From: DASQPA01 sp963756455
GTDB taxonomy: Bacteria > Acidobacteriota > Thermoanaerobaculia > Multivoradales > UBA5704
Direction: 5' to 3'
NCBI GenBank assembly: GCA_963756455.1
Contig: CAVWNC010000001.1
Location: 1,736,001 to 1,800,000 of the forward strand
DNA length: 64,000 nt
Part shown: one piece after another, positions 7,710 through 15,876 of the stretch
How positions within the stretch are numbered: position 1 is the first letter of the stretch
Layout of the letters: every line of letters begins with the position of its first letter
Made by a program: the position numbers and the translations under genes
Notes under the pieces: generated by a model
Told to the model about the DNA's origin: nothing
Database searches by the model: none
Seen by the model: only the letters and a program-made list of their open reading frames with translations

Positions 7710-8119
7710 GCGCAACCGCACCCATGCCGATCCTCCCGGATTCGACTATCGCCCGAATCCTCGCCGGTCTGGAGGTCAAGCTGAACCCGAACGGCACCCT
7801 AACGTTCAAACCGAAGCCGAGCACCCGAGATCGGGCGATCCTTCGCGCCAACCGGGACGCTGTGCTGCGCTTAGCGGGCCTATCGCCGGTTGCCGAGGGG
7901 GACGGCACCGGGGAATGGTGGGCAGGGCAGGAGCGGGCCACTACGCCGTCGTGGCTCACGGCAAGATCCGCGTCTTCCTTCGGGTCGCTCGCCGCGGACC
8001 TCGGCGCCGACCTCTCCGGCATCGGAGCGCAAGATTTTACATTTGACTTCCTGTTCCCCAAGCAAGTGCGCGAGTATCGCCCCGGCCGCATAAACCGCTC
8101 TGACAGCGGTAACCACTGA
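7706..8119 (+). CDS. Hypothetical protein coupled to the zinc-finger gene
   Basis: A 137-residue protein from the ATG at 7706, which overlaps the previous stop (ATGA). The N-terminal part (PILPDSTIARILAGLEVKLN, then LTFKPKPSTRDRAILRANRD) resembles small proteins that sit beside replication or primase genes in some phages, but I cannot assign it. No membrane segments. Confidence 0.55.
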   Translation: MSATAPMPILPDSTIARILAGLEVKLNPNGTLTFKPKPSTRDRAILRANRDAVLRLAGLSPVAEGDGTGEWWAGQERATTPSWLTARSASSFGSLAADLGADLSGIGAQDFTFDFLFPKQVREYRPGRINRSDSGNH

Positions 8120-8147
8120 GAATAGAAACCGGCTTCAATCGAAAAAT

Positions 8148-8164
8148 GGTCACCTAGCTGGTCA
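8148..8164 (-). repeat. TGACC direct-repeat pair (inverted copy)
   Basis: On the minus strand this reads TGACCAGCTAGGTGACC, again with two TGACC units 12 bases apart. It sits in the gap before the 8212 gene and matches the sites at 2923 and 18193. Confidence 0.45.
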
Positions 8165-8211
8165 GCAAGATCAAATAGCAAGAGAAATCTCCGGACAGAG
8201 GAGCAGCGAAT

Positions 8212-9303
8212 ATGAGAACGCGAACTTTCTTTCAAGGCGTCGGTCTCCCGCAGACACCAGGCGCCACACCTACCGCACCCGCTGCGCCTACCGCTGCGGT
8301 CCTCGCCCGTCGTCGCGAGGTCGGGCCGGTTGTCGTGCATATGGTTCGCCTAGCACGGCAGGCGGGATACGCCGATGCCTCCGGGCCGGCAGCGCTCGGC
8401 ATCTCAGACACTGCGCTTCGTGCCGCGCTCTCCGCCGCGCTCCGTAGCAGCGAACCGGGTTATCCGAGCTTTTACGACGACGGAATTCTCGACATCTTCT
8501 TCGATTCGAGCACCGTCATTTATGCCACGTACCCGACCGGTACCGCTCTCTTTTGGTGGCAGTCCTACACGATCTCGGCGGATCGTAAGAACGTCAAGTT
8601 GAACGGCGACCGGCAGGAAGTGCAGACCGGCTGGATTCCGGCCGGACCTGTCGCCACCCCGCCCGCGCCCATCGCGCCTACAGCGAACGCACGCGGCAAC
8701 CTTGCCACCCCTGCCGCTGCCAACCGCACGGCGATCGAGACTGCCGGCGAGGTTGCCGCATTTGCCCTTGGAGGCGCCATGCACACACCCCACCTACCGC
8801 CGCGTATCTTCGACCTCGCGCTAGCAGAGCGGGGCCTTCCCGCGATCACTGCCAGCGTCTACGGGAGCACCAAGAACGCCAACCCCGGCCCCAACGTCGG
8901 CGCCGCGCTGATGTCCCGGTCTGTGCTCGCCGCGTTCTCCGTCGCGGATCTCATGCTTCTAGAGCGGGTCGCTCCCGCTGCGCTCGCCGCTCTCGCCGAA
9001 GCGGGCCGGACCTCCGCCGCTACCTGCCGAGCGTTCGCCGCGATGGGGCAGAGCCCCGATACCAGCCGGCGGGATTGCGATCTCTTCAGCTTGACCGCGG
9101 CACGGGGCGCAGTGGACCGCGCGAAGGCCGCGCAGGGGGGCGCCAGCGGCTCCGGGCACGTCGCTCCGTGCGGTTGTGGCGGCCACCCGACCGCGGCCGG
9201 TACAACGCCAGCCACGAACGCGGCAACCGGTCGCCCGCGTCGAGTCGGGATCTTCGATCAGGCTCTAATCGAGAAGGGACTCCCGCCCATCGGCGGGAGG
9301 TAA
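8212..9303 (+). CDS. Hypothetical element protein, 363 aa
   Basis: Starts at ATG 8212 with GAGGAG about 9 nt upstream. An N-terminal alanine/threonine/proline-rich leader is followed by a compact domain (residues about 40-150: VVHMVRLARQAGYADASGPA, SDTALRAALSAAL, FWWQSYTISADRKNVKLN), then a linker and a C-terminal alpha-helical region. A second linker contains CGCGGH. The phrases IFDLALAERGLPAI and IFDQALIEKGLPPI repeat at about 206 and 347, an internal short repeat. I recognise no family. Order and direction place it in the structural or cargo part of the phage-like element. Confidence 0.55.
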   Translation: MRTRTFFQGVGLPQTPGATPTAPAAPTAAVLARRREVGPVVVHMVRLARQAGYADASGPAALGISDTALRAALSAALRSSEPGYPSFYDDGILDIFFDSSTVIYATYPTGTALFWWQSYTISADRKNVKLNGDRQEVQTGWIPAGPVATPPAPIAPTANARGNLATPAAANRTAIETAGEVAAFALGGAMHTPHLPPRIFDLALAERGLPAITASVYGSTKNANPGPNVGAALMSRSVLAAFSVADLMLLERVAPAALAALAEAGRTSAATCRAFAAMGQSPDTSRRDCDLFSLTAARGAVDRAKAAQGGASGSGHVAPCGCGGHPTAAGTTPATNAATGRPRRVGIFDQALIEKGLPPIGGR

Positions 9304-9355
9304 GGACAGACCCGGACGACCGAACCACACCCAACCCCTGTACGTGGAGACGCGC

Positions 9356-10582
9356 ATGTCCAACCCCCAAGAATCCGCCCCGGCCCGGCCCCAGGTCGAT
9401 CCCCCCCAGATCCTCCCCGCACTCCCCTCTCTCCCGTCGCTCCCGACACTCGTCACCCAACCCGGCGAGCGCGAGCCCCGACCCCAGCACAACCGAGGGT
9501 TCTACGAGAGCATCCGCGACTCGGCACCCGATACGATTCCGGACGCGGACTATGCCCGGATCTTGAAGGGTATGCCCACCCGCGCGAAGATCGAGGAAGC
9601 CTCTGCCAAGCTCGCCGAATGGGTGCCCGCGATCCTCGGCCAGTGCTCCGCGCACCGTCAAGAGATCGGCACCCCACGCGCCGACATCGCCCGGGACCTG
9701 GAGGACGCACGGCGAGAGCTGGCGCTCGCGTCCTCCAAAGTCGCGGGGCTTGAGAGCACGCTGCACGGCATCGACAATCGCACCTCGCAACTCAAGCGCC
9801 ACGAAGAGCAGATAAAAGCGACGGCCGAGGATCTGGCGAGCACCTACCGAGCTTCGATTGCCTTCTTTGACGCAGAAGCCGAGCTGGCGACCCGGGAGGA
9901 CGGGCTTATCGATAGGCTCGCCGCGATCCCGGAAGACGACCGCGAGCCGGAAGACCCCGCGGAGGAGTACATGCGGCTTTCCCCCGCGCAACAGCTCGCC
10001 CGGCAAATCCGCCTCATTTCGCGGACCCTCAAGAATACTCAACTCGGTTTCGATCGCGATTCCGACCTCTCGACCGACTACCGCGCGATGATCGCGGCCC
10101 GCTTCGGCCGTCCCTTCGACGACTGCCCACGGCGGAGAGCGATCTTCGGCACCGTGGTCCGCGAATTTGTCCCGAGCAATCAAGGCGGCAGCATCCCCAC
10201 CGGCCGCTACGGGAGCGACGGCGGACAGATCGAGAAGATCGAGAGGGATCTCTTCACCAAGCTCTCCGCGCTCTATGCGGCATTCCCCGCGCTCGATCCG
10301 AGCCGACTGGATGCCGAGGTTCCTGTCCTCTTTCGGATTACGGCAGGCGCCTATGATGTGATCGGCGAGGGGGTGGGCCGGAGCACAACTCAGAAGACGA
10401 AGCTTCTCACGCCATCGGAAGCGGCGAGAATCAATCGTGAATATCGCGTGGGCCATCCGACGAGCGCGGAGTATCGCGAGCGCCACCCGCAGAACCCGAA
10501 CGGGCCGCCGCGGTTGACTCCGGAAGCGGATATCCCCGCCGCTCCTCCGATCCCGATTCCCGCCAAGCGACCGCGCGGTTAA
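9356..10582 (+). CDS. Hypothetical coiled-coil element protein, 408 aa
   Basis: I chose ATG 9356 because GTGGAGA lies just upstream; a GTG at 9344 is the other option. After a proline-rich leader the central part forms a long coiled coil (ARRELALASSKVAGLESTLH, SQLKRHEEQIKATAEDLAST, ATREDGLIDRLAAIPEDD), followed by a helical region and a basic proline-rich tail. No membrane segment or enzyme motif is visible. Long coiled coils next to a prohead-protease-like gene would fit a scaffold or portal-accessory protein, but that is only context. Confidence 0.55.
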   Translation: MSNPQESAPARPQVDPPQILPALPSLPSLPTLVTQPGEREPRPQHNRGFYESIRDSAPDTIPDADYARILKGMPTRAKIEEASAKLAEWVPAILGQCSAHRQEIGTPRADIARDLEDARRELALASSKVAGLESTLHGIDNRTSQLKRHEEQIKATAEDLASTYRASIAFFDAEAELATREDGLIDRLAAIPEDDREPEDPAEEYMRLSPAQQLARQIRLISRTLKNTQLGFDRDSDLSTDYRAMIAARFGRPFDDCPRRRAIFGTVVREFVPSNQGGSIPTGRYGSDGGQIEKIERDLFTKLSALYAAFPALDPSRLDAEVPVLFRITAGAYDVIGEGVGRSTTQKTKLLTPSEAARINREYRVGHPTSAEYRERHPQNPNGPPRLTPEADIPAAPPIPIPAKRPRG

Positions 10583-10600
10583 GGCGAGGGGGATAGACCG

Positions 10601-11188
10601 ATGGCAGCGCTACGAAGCTATTCCCTTGTCTCTCTCGCCCGCGCAGCATGGGCCACGCTTGAAGGCCGCGCACACCTGACGGTTCCAGTGGTCGCCATGG
10701 TCGGCGGGGCAGTCGTGCGCGGCATGACGAGCAAAGGCCCGGAGTACATCCCTCCCGAGGTGCTCGCGCACTTTCCCGAGGGATTGAATCAACGGCCATG
10801 TGTTCTCTACCACCCCGCGAAGGGAACCGGTTCTGCATTGACTCCAGAGTGCATCAGCACAATGCGCATGGGGCAGTGTTTCGGGAGTTTCTTCGATCTC
10901 GGGGATGCCTGCCTGAAAACGTCCGCATGGCTCGATCAGGACCGCTGCATAGCGCTCGGAGCCGAATATCAAGCGATCCTCTCTCGCGCTGAAGCCGGCG
11001 AACAGATCGAGATCTCTCTTGGCGCCCACATTGATATAGACCAGGAGGACGGCGTCTCACCGTTCGGGATTCCCTACTCCTACGTCTGGCGTACGGTGCT
11101 CTCCTACGATCATCTAGCGATCGGCCTTATAGGGCAAGGCGAAGTTGGCGCCTGTTCAATCGCGGATGGGTGCGGAGCGAACCGGTGA
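10601..11188 (+). CDS. Prohead-protease-like protein (phage capsid maturation)
   Basis: A 195-residue protein. It resembles phage head-maturation protease-like proteins: an N-terminal strand set (LTVPVVAMVGGAVVRGMTSK), the phrase EYIPPEVLAHFPEGLNQRPC, a central GQCFGSFFDLGDACLKTSAW and the terminal DHLAIG...GEVGACSIADGCGA, a characteristic ending of the catalytic domain in this group. It stops immediately after that motif, whereas many relatives carry a longer scaffold tail. It may be a stand-alone protease or have lost its tail. It is the clearest virion-type gene in the element; no capsid, portal or large terminase follows. Confidence 0.6.
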   Translation: MAALRSYSLVSLARAAWATLEGRAHLTVPVVAMVGGAVVRGMTSKGPEYIPPEVLAHFPEGLNQRPCVLYHPAKGTGSALTPECISTMRMGQCFGSFFDLGDACLKTSAWLDQDRCIALGAEYQAILSRAEAGEQIEISLGAHIDIDQEDGVSPFGIPYSYVWRTVLSYDHLAIGLIGQGEVGACSIADGCGANR

Positions 11189-11288
11189 AAGCCGGCGAGG
11201 TGGCGCGTGTGGATCGTGCAAGATGAATCGTTTTGTCGAGAAGCAACGGAGAGGGCCGGCCCCCCCACCCCATGGAGACCCGCCCCCG

Positions 11289-12146
11289 TTAGAGTTCTTT
11301 GCCTGACATAAGATCAGAAAATTCCCTCCATTGGCCCGGGAATTCCATAAATTCATCCCTTGGTATTTCTATGTCCCTGGCTTGTTTTGGCCCAAATTGG
11401 AGATAATACTCTTCTAGTTTGGCTTTCCCGGCCGGGCTCATCAGCTTAGCCGTGTACTTACCGCCGGCATCGTCTTGTTTCGGCTCTAATAAAAATATTT
11501 CTATTTCTTGTCCGACACTAGGTGAGATAGCAGCAAGCTTCATCGCCTCGTATATGTTATATACGGTACTCTCAACACTCAAATTCGGCCTCTGCATTCT
11601 TCTATGCAAGGTCAAGTCCGCCGAATCGACACCCTCTCCTATACAAGCGAAGTTGTAATGAGGCTCAATGTCTCCGCTCCAAGATCGAAATATGCGAGCC
11701 TTTGATTCGTCTTTATAGTTGACATAGAATCCCCCTATCAGAAGCTCTACGTCGACCTTGAAATCCCGAATCTCTTTCATTAAATCGGACCTAGATGTAG
11801 TTTCTATTTGGTCTTTTCTCCTGAGAAATTCGTCGTAACTTAACCCCAACCTGTTAACGACAAGAGAGTTAACGAGCCTACTTTTAAGTTCATGGAGTGG
11901 TTTCCGTAAAATCTCCGGGTCGAACTTTACGTCTGCTCCAATCTGAGATCTATATATATCAATTAACTCGTTGGCTCTTGGTATTGAGCCTGCAAAGAGC
12001 ACCATCATTTTTTCGTGTACTATCTCGTCCATCTTGAATTCTGTTTCGGAACTCCAAGCGCCCCCAGAGACCTTCTTGTCAAAGGCTACGACAATTCTAG
12101 AATCCCCCATAAACTCTTGACTACAGGCCATAATGCAGAGAGTCAT
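11289..12146 (-). CDS. HslV/proteasome-like Ntn-hydrolase family protein
   Basis: A 285-residue protein that begins MTLCIMAC, so removal of Met would expose a Thr as in HslV. The following strands align by eye with proteasome beta folds: RIVVAFDKKVSGG matches the D17 strand, ETEFKMDEIVHEKMMVLFAG matches the K33 strand and the FAG turn, then IPRANELIDIYRSQI matches helix H1. The C-terminal half (FKVDVELLIGGFYV, and HYNFACIGEGVDSADLTLHR) continues the alternating sheet and helix order with the GxG turn typical of these enzymes. It is longer than HslV (about 175 aa). AT-richer codon use than its neighbours suggests transfer. Function is inferred; no HslU or other ATPase partner is adjacent. Confidence 0.6.
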   Translation of the reverse strand: MTLCIMACSQEFMGDSRIVVAFDKKVSGGAWSSETEFKMDEIVHEKMMVLFAGSIPRANELIDIYRSQIGADVKFDPEILRKPLHELKSRLVNSLVVNRLGLSYDEFLRRKDQIETTSRSDLMKEIRDFKVDVELLIGGFYVNYKDESKARIFRSWSGDIEPHYNFACIGEGVDSADLTLHRRMQRPNLSVESTVYNIYEAMKLAAISPSVGQEIEIFLLEPKQDDAGGKYTAKLMSPAGKAKLEEYYLQFGPKQARDIEIPRDEFMEFPGQWREFSDLMSGKEL

Positions 12147-12316
12147 TCGTTTCTCCCAAGGGTCTGTTTTCTGACAAAGGAATTTCTAGATACTGAAGGC
12201 GAGAGAGAAGTCCATCAGGGCTATCAAGCAAGATTCGGAGCCGCTCGCCATGAAAAATGTCACAGAACTCGATTCCAGCTGATCTAGCATGCTTGGGGAG
12301 ACGAAGAGGGGGGCTT

Positions 12317-13399
12317 CTAGTGGTGTTTGCAATCCGCTGAGGTGATGTTCACCGTGGTTATGTGGCTGAAGAGACGGTCGCTGTATGAACTGCGAATAGT
12401 TATGCCCTTGTCTAATAGATTCTTACGAGTCTCGGGATTGCTGCAGGCGGAGTGGAGTAAGTGTTCCTTCATCTGGGATGCCAGCTGTTCGGCAGATATT
12501 TGATCCTCTGTGAGATTCACGAGCCTGTAGTTATAAATAATGGTTGCGTATTCGATTCCCACGTTGGTTACTTCTGTGTTCTTATCGACCCGCATAGGCA
12601 TCGCTTTGTTGACTTCGCTGACCATGGCGGCTAATACCTCGACAGAACGAGGGTCTTGCTTCTGAGGGGTGGGGACCTGTGTTTTTGGTGACTTGGAGCG
12701 AGTAAACGGCTTTGATGAACTCCACCCGGTTTTCATTATACTAGGGGTCAATAATCCACACGCCATTAAAAGGAGGAAGGCTCCACTGAAGTACCGCCCC
12801 CATGGGATGTGCGACGGAGTGCGGATGGAAGAGTCACGGCCTGAAAGGAGGAGGTCGATACCTGCACCGACAAGAGCGAGGTATATGCCTATCTGAAGGA
12901 GGAGGCTTGCTGCTGTTGCCTGTATTGTTGTACGAATTCCGCTGGATATTAAGATCATCATTAAACCAAGGATCCAAAACAGTCTAACAATACCCGTGAG
13001 GCTTAGCCAAACTCTGGGTTCTCGCTCTGTTGCCGCGGCGGATTGTACAGGTTGGATATCGGAATTTAGGGACGAGGCTTGGGTGACACCTATAGAAGCC
13101 GCCTCTTGGAGTTCCCTCCTTGGTCGAGTAGGTAGCAGTGCAATCACGAGCACACCCACGCAGGTGAGGGACACGAGTCCGAGGAGAGGCGAATAGCCTT
13201 TGGCTTGCGCCAATAACATCGCCCCGACAACGCACAGCAGCGCCCCAGCAATAGAGACATAGCTTAACTTGTCGGAAGTGGATCGCAGGAATAGAGACAT
13301 GGCAAAGAGAGCCACGCCAGAGAAAAGCATCAAGCCAGCCTTGTTTAGCAGAGAAAGGCCGTTGCGTCTTCTGCTCATTCGCGAGTGGTCCGCTCCCAC
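12317..13399 (-). CDS. Multi-pass membrane protein with C-terminal soluble domain
   Basis: A 360-residue product. Starting at the GTG at 13399 gives a ribosome site (GAGG) inside the preceding gene and one base of spacing after its TAA, so the two are coupled; an ATG at 13378 is the alternative. Hydrophobic segments are near residues 20-38, 45-65, 70-90, 130-150, 155-180 and 200-220. Residues about 250-360 form a soluble domain (SEVNKAMPMRVDKNTEVTNV, IIYNYRLVNL, ACSNPETRKNLLDKGITIR), a type that occurs in several uncharacterised membrane proteins. The function is unknown. It is controlled with the RHH protein upstream. Confidence 0.6.
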   Translation of the reverse strand: MGADHSRMSRRRNGLSLLNKAGLMLFSGVALFAMSLFLRSTSDKLSYVSIAGALLCVVGAMLLAQAKGYSPLLGLVSLTCVGVLVIALLPTRPRRELQEAASIGVTQASSLNSDIQPVQSAAATEREPRVWLSLTGIVRLFWILGLMMILISSGIRTTIQATAASLLLQIGIYLALVGAGIDLLLSGRDSSIRTPSHIPWGRYFSGAFLLLMACGLLTPSIMKTGWSSSKPFTRSKSPKTQVPTPQKQDPRSVEVLAAMVSEVNKAMPMRVDKNTEVTNVGIEYATIIYNYRLVNLTEDQISAEQLASQMKEHLLHSACSNPETRKNLLDKGITIRSSYSDRLFSHITTVNITSADCKHH

Positions 13400-13400
13400 C

Positions 13401-13604
13401 TTAATCCTCGATGCCGAGGTGCCGGCGTAGCGCCTCCCTCATGATTTCCGAAGCGGGCTGTTCCCGTTCAACAGAAGCGAGCCGAAGAGCTTTCCGTTCG
13501 TCTGGATGTAGGTAAACCACGGTGCGGATGAGGCCGCCCTTGGTCACCGTCGTTTTGCCTCCCCGTGGTCCTGTACTTCGTCCCTCACTTGATTTGGCAC
13601 TCAT
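13401..13604 (-). CDS. Ribbon-helix-helix (CopG/Arc-type) regulator
   Basis: A 67-residue protein with a basic flexible leader and a C-terminal RHH: a beta strand (LIRTVVYLHPDE), helix 1 (RKALRLASVEREQ) and helix 2 (PASEIMREALRRHLGIED). It is the first gene of a two-gene unit with the membrane protein. An inverted repeat just upstream (13609-13649) is a likely autoregulatory operator. Confidence 0.7.
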   Translation of the reverse strand: MSAKSSEGRSTGPRGGKTTVTKGGLIRTVVYLHPDERKALRLASVEREQPASEIMREALRRHLGIED

Positions 13605-13608
13605 GGCA

Positions 13609-13649
13609 CCAAGTGTACCCTAAGCCCGGATGACACTATTGACACTTGG
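13609..13649 (-). promoter_or_regulatory. Inverted-repeat operator upstream of the RHH gene
   Basis: CCAAGTGT at 13609-13616 and ACACTTGG at 13642-13649 are perfect inverted repeats 25 bases apart, starting five bases upstream of the RHH ATG. Additional GTGTC half-sites lie between and beyond them. The layout fits binding by RHH dimers over the promoter. Confidence 0.55.
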
Positions 13650-13762
13650 GTCCACGGACACTTACCCTTGAGCGCGGGAGGATTGACCTCCCGAAACGAG
13701 AAGCGGCCCCGAGCAGAGCAGGCACTCCGCCCGGAGCCTGACCGAGCACAGGAAGGAACCCT

Positions 13763-14107
13763 ATGCCCAGCTTGTCGCAGTCTATCCCGCCGTCACCCCC
13801 TCCGCCCATCGACCTATCCCAGGTCACGGAGGCCACCCGCCGCGCCCTCTACGATGCCGTGGCGGCAATCCACTTCAACCCCTCCCCCGAGGAGGTCAGG
13901 GAGGCCCGCAGAAACGAAGAGTGGTACCAGCGGCACGACCCCGACGAATGCGAGTTGACGGTGCTCTATATCTTTGGTCGCTGGATAGCCTTCTGGCATG
14001 TCTGGGAAGAGGTCGGAGAGGATTCCCCGGAGTCCCATCAGTGGGAAGTGGTCCGGATCGAGGAGAACCCTTCCGCTCCCTACGGCATCGACTTTTCCGA
14101 GGTGTAG
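13763..14107 (+). CDS. Hypothetical protein, first gene of the paralog operon
   Basis: A 114-residue protein from ATG 13763 with AGGAAGG upstream. After a proline-rich leader it has FNPSPEEVREARRNEEWYQR, ELTVLYIFGRWIAFWHVWEE and a W/E-rich end (HQWEVVRIEENPSAPYGIDF). The next gene begins two bases after its stop, so they form one transcript. Family not recognised; proteins of this size and beta-rich sequence often precede DNA-binding genes on plasmids and islands. Confidence 0.55.
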   Translation: MPSLSQSIPPSPPPPIDLSQVTEATRRALYDAVAAIHFNPSPEEVREARRNEEWYQRHDPDECELTVLYIFGRWIAFWHVWEEVGEDSPESHQWEVVRIEENPSAPYGIDFSEV

Positions 14108-14109
14108 CC

Positions 14110-14646
14110 ATGGGAAGCCGGAAGATGACGACCGTTACCGTCCACGCCACCCGACAACAGGCCCAACGCTGGGGAGGGGCGGCTCAGTACGACGGCGCGC
14201 CCAACGTCGGCGCCTGGCTCGCCACCCTGGCAACCGAGCGGCTCCGGTACCTCGGCCGCTTCGTGCCGCGCCTGGCGCTCCGCTGGCGCCGTGGGCACTT
14301 CAACCTCATGGAGCGCCCCGGCGGCAAGGGAGAGCCCCAACCCCGCGAGGTGTCCGGCTTGGTCGCCGGTCCCTTCGGAATCCACAAGGACCCGAGGGAC
14401 TTCCCCCCCGCGGTCTTCCACCTGGTACACGTCCCAACCGGCGCCCACCTGGTGACGCTTCCCCTGCGGAAGCGCTGCAAGTCACTCGCGCGGGAGCTGG
14501 CAACCTACCGCGTCACCTGGGACACAGCCGTCCCCGAGGAGGTCAACGGTCCCGAGATGTGGCGAGCCCGGAGTGCCATCCGCGACGCCAGTAATGCCGC
14601 CTACGGTTCGCCGATCACTGGACGAAAGGAGGAGCGGGATGCCTAG
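14110..14646 (+). CDS. Tandem paralog 1: RHH-like N-terminus plus conserved C-terminal domain
   Basis: A 178-residue protein from ATG 14110. Residues 1-45 (TTVTVHATRQQAQRWGGAAQ, then VGAWLATLATERLRYL) have the strand-helix-helix plan of ribbon-helix-helix proteins. The rest shares a motif order with the two following genes: LALRWRRGHFNLM, a GPF turn, FHLVHVPTGAHLVTLPLRKR, then CKSLARELATYR. This copy has an extra acidic/basic insertion in the middle. The last eight bases overlap the next gene. No known family comes to mind; DNA binding is inferred from the N-terminus. Confidence 0.6.
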   Translation: MGSRKMTTVTVHATRQQAQRWGGAAQYDGAPNVGAWLATLATERLRYLGRFVPRLALRWRRGHFNLMERPGGKGEPQPREVSGLVAGPFGIHKDPRDFPPAVFHLVHVPTGAHLVTLPLRKRCKSLARELATYRVTWDTAVPEEVNGPEMWRARSAIRDASNAAYGSPITGRKEERDA

Positions 14647-15040
14647 CCTCAAAACCGCGAGCCTGACCGTCTACCCGACCGCCGATCAACTCGCCGAGTG
14701 GAAGTGGGCGGCGAGAGAGGAGGGATTCCGCTCTGTCTTGACCTGGATGGCGTTCGCCGTTGACGCCTACGTCAATGCCAGGGCCGGGGAGCCGCTCCCG
14801 CTCGTCTGGAGGCGGGGGCCGGTCAAGGTCGACCTCCCAGACGGCTCTACGGTCGATACGCGGGGGTGGGAGGCCGAACCCTACGCCATCTTCAGGGGGG
14901 ACGGCTCCGGCCCGGCGATCCTGGGGAGGAAGACGTTCTCTCTCCTGTACCTGCCGAACCGTCAAATTCTGGTGACGTTCCACTCTTTGAAGCACTGCCA
15001 GGAGATGGCGGGCATTATCGAAAAAGGGAGGAAGGTATGA
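14639..15040 (+). CDS. Tandem paralog 2: RHH-like N-terminus plus conserved C-terminal domain
   Basis: A 133-residue protein from ATG 14639, with GGAGCGG just upstream inside the previous gene. N-terminus SLTVYPTADQLAEWKWAARE then VLTWMAFAVDAYVNA is the RHH-like part. The shared domain reads PLPLVWRRGPVKVDLPDGST, FSLLYLPNRQILVTFHSLKH and CQEMAGIIEK. It is the shortest and most diverged of the three at the C-terminus. Its stop overlaps the next start as ATGA. Confidence 0.6.
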   Translation: MPSLKTASLTVYPTADQLAEWKWAAREEGFRSVLTWMAFAVDAYVNARAGEPLPLVWRRGPVKVDLPDGSTVDTRGWEAEPYAIFRGDGSGPAILGRKTFSLLYLPNRQILVTFHSLKHCQEMAGIIEKGRKV

Positions 15041-15492
15041 GCGACGCTCTCAACGTCGCGCACTTCACTGTAGCGGCAAACGCCGGGCAGAGCGCCCGGT
15101 GGAGGCGAGCGGCGGAGATGGCGGGCCGCGCGGTGGACTCCTGGCTCGGGGAGGCGGCAGACTGCTACCTGAAGGCCCGCGCCAGGGTGGGCAACCCTCT
15201 CCCGCTGGCGTGGCACCGTGGCCGGTTCAAGGTCAACCTCATGGACGGCTCCACGGTCGAGATTCACGGCATGATCTCGGCGCCGTTCGGTGAGTTTGAG
15301 GGTACGAGCCACGGCAAGCGCACCGGGTTCATGAAGCGCACCTTGGTGCATATCCCGACCGGGAAGGTTATCGCCACGCTGAGGACGGCGCGGCAGTGCA
15401 AGGCGCTCGCTTCCGAGCTGGCGCCCGTCTACGCTCGGGATGAGGCGGCGGTGGCGGGGGTTGTGGAGCGGCATAGGAGGGAAGCGATGTAG
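15037..15492 (+). CDS. Tandem paralog 3: RHH-like N-terminus plus conserved C-terminal domain
   Basis: A 151-residue protein whose ATG overlaps the preceding TGA. N-terminus NVAHFTVAANAGQSARWRRA then VDSWLGEAADCYLKA matches the RHH-like plan. The shared domain reads PLPLAWHRGRFKVNLMDGST, LVHIPTGKVIATLRTARQ and CKALASELAPVYA. It ends the operon and is followed after 30 bases by an intrinsic terminator. Confidence 0.6.
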   Translation: MSDALNVAHFTVAANAGQSARWRRAAEMAGRAVDSWLGEAADCYLKARARVGNPLPLAWHRGRFKVNLMDGSTVEIHGMISAPFGEFEGTSHGKRTGFMKRTLVHIPTGKVIATLRTARQCKALASELAPVYARDEAAVAGVVERHRREAM

Positions 15493-15521
15493 GGCGGGGG
15501 AGAAGTGCCGCGCAAGGATCG

Positions 15522-15551
15522 GGGCCGGTTCCGAGAGGGGCCGGCCCTTTC
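15522..15551 (+). terminator. Intrinsic terminator of the paralog operon
   Basis: GGGCCGG (15522-15528) pairs with CCGGCCC (15541-15547), followed by TTTCTCT. It lies 30 bases past the third paralog. Confidence 0.6.
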
Positions 15552-15640
15552 TCTCCCTCACCCCGTGCGAGCCCCCCGTTAGTTCTCCTCGGTATGCCGG
15601 ACTACGCGCCTGTACGCTAGTGTATGATGGCCCGCAGACC

Positions 15641-15748
15641 ATGGCACGGGACAGAGCGAGCAGGCGCGCGAGGAGAAGGCCGGAGCGGCGTTCCGAGTCG
15701 GCTATCGTGCGGGAGGCGGTGAGGAAGTTGCTCGGGATCGAGGACTGA
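15641..15748 (+). pseudogene. Fragment of a small ribbon-helix-helix protein
   Basis: The frame from ATG 15641 gives only 35 residues, but its end (RSESAIVREAVRKLLGIED) is a typical RHH second helix and closely resembles the end of the RHH protein at 13401. The first strand and helix are missing, so this is probably a decayed copy. Confidence 0.45.
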
Positions 15749-15876
15749 GGCATCACGGCTTACTCTCATGGGTCGGACTTCTTCTCGGCGTGGTGGCCCT
15801 TGCTCCGCGCCTCCTATCCCGCGTCGCGACCGATTCGAATACTGCTGCACGCGAGCCCACTGCGGAGTGCGCCACC

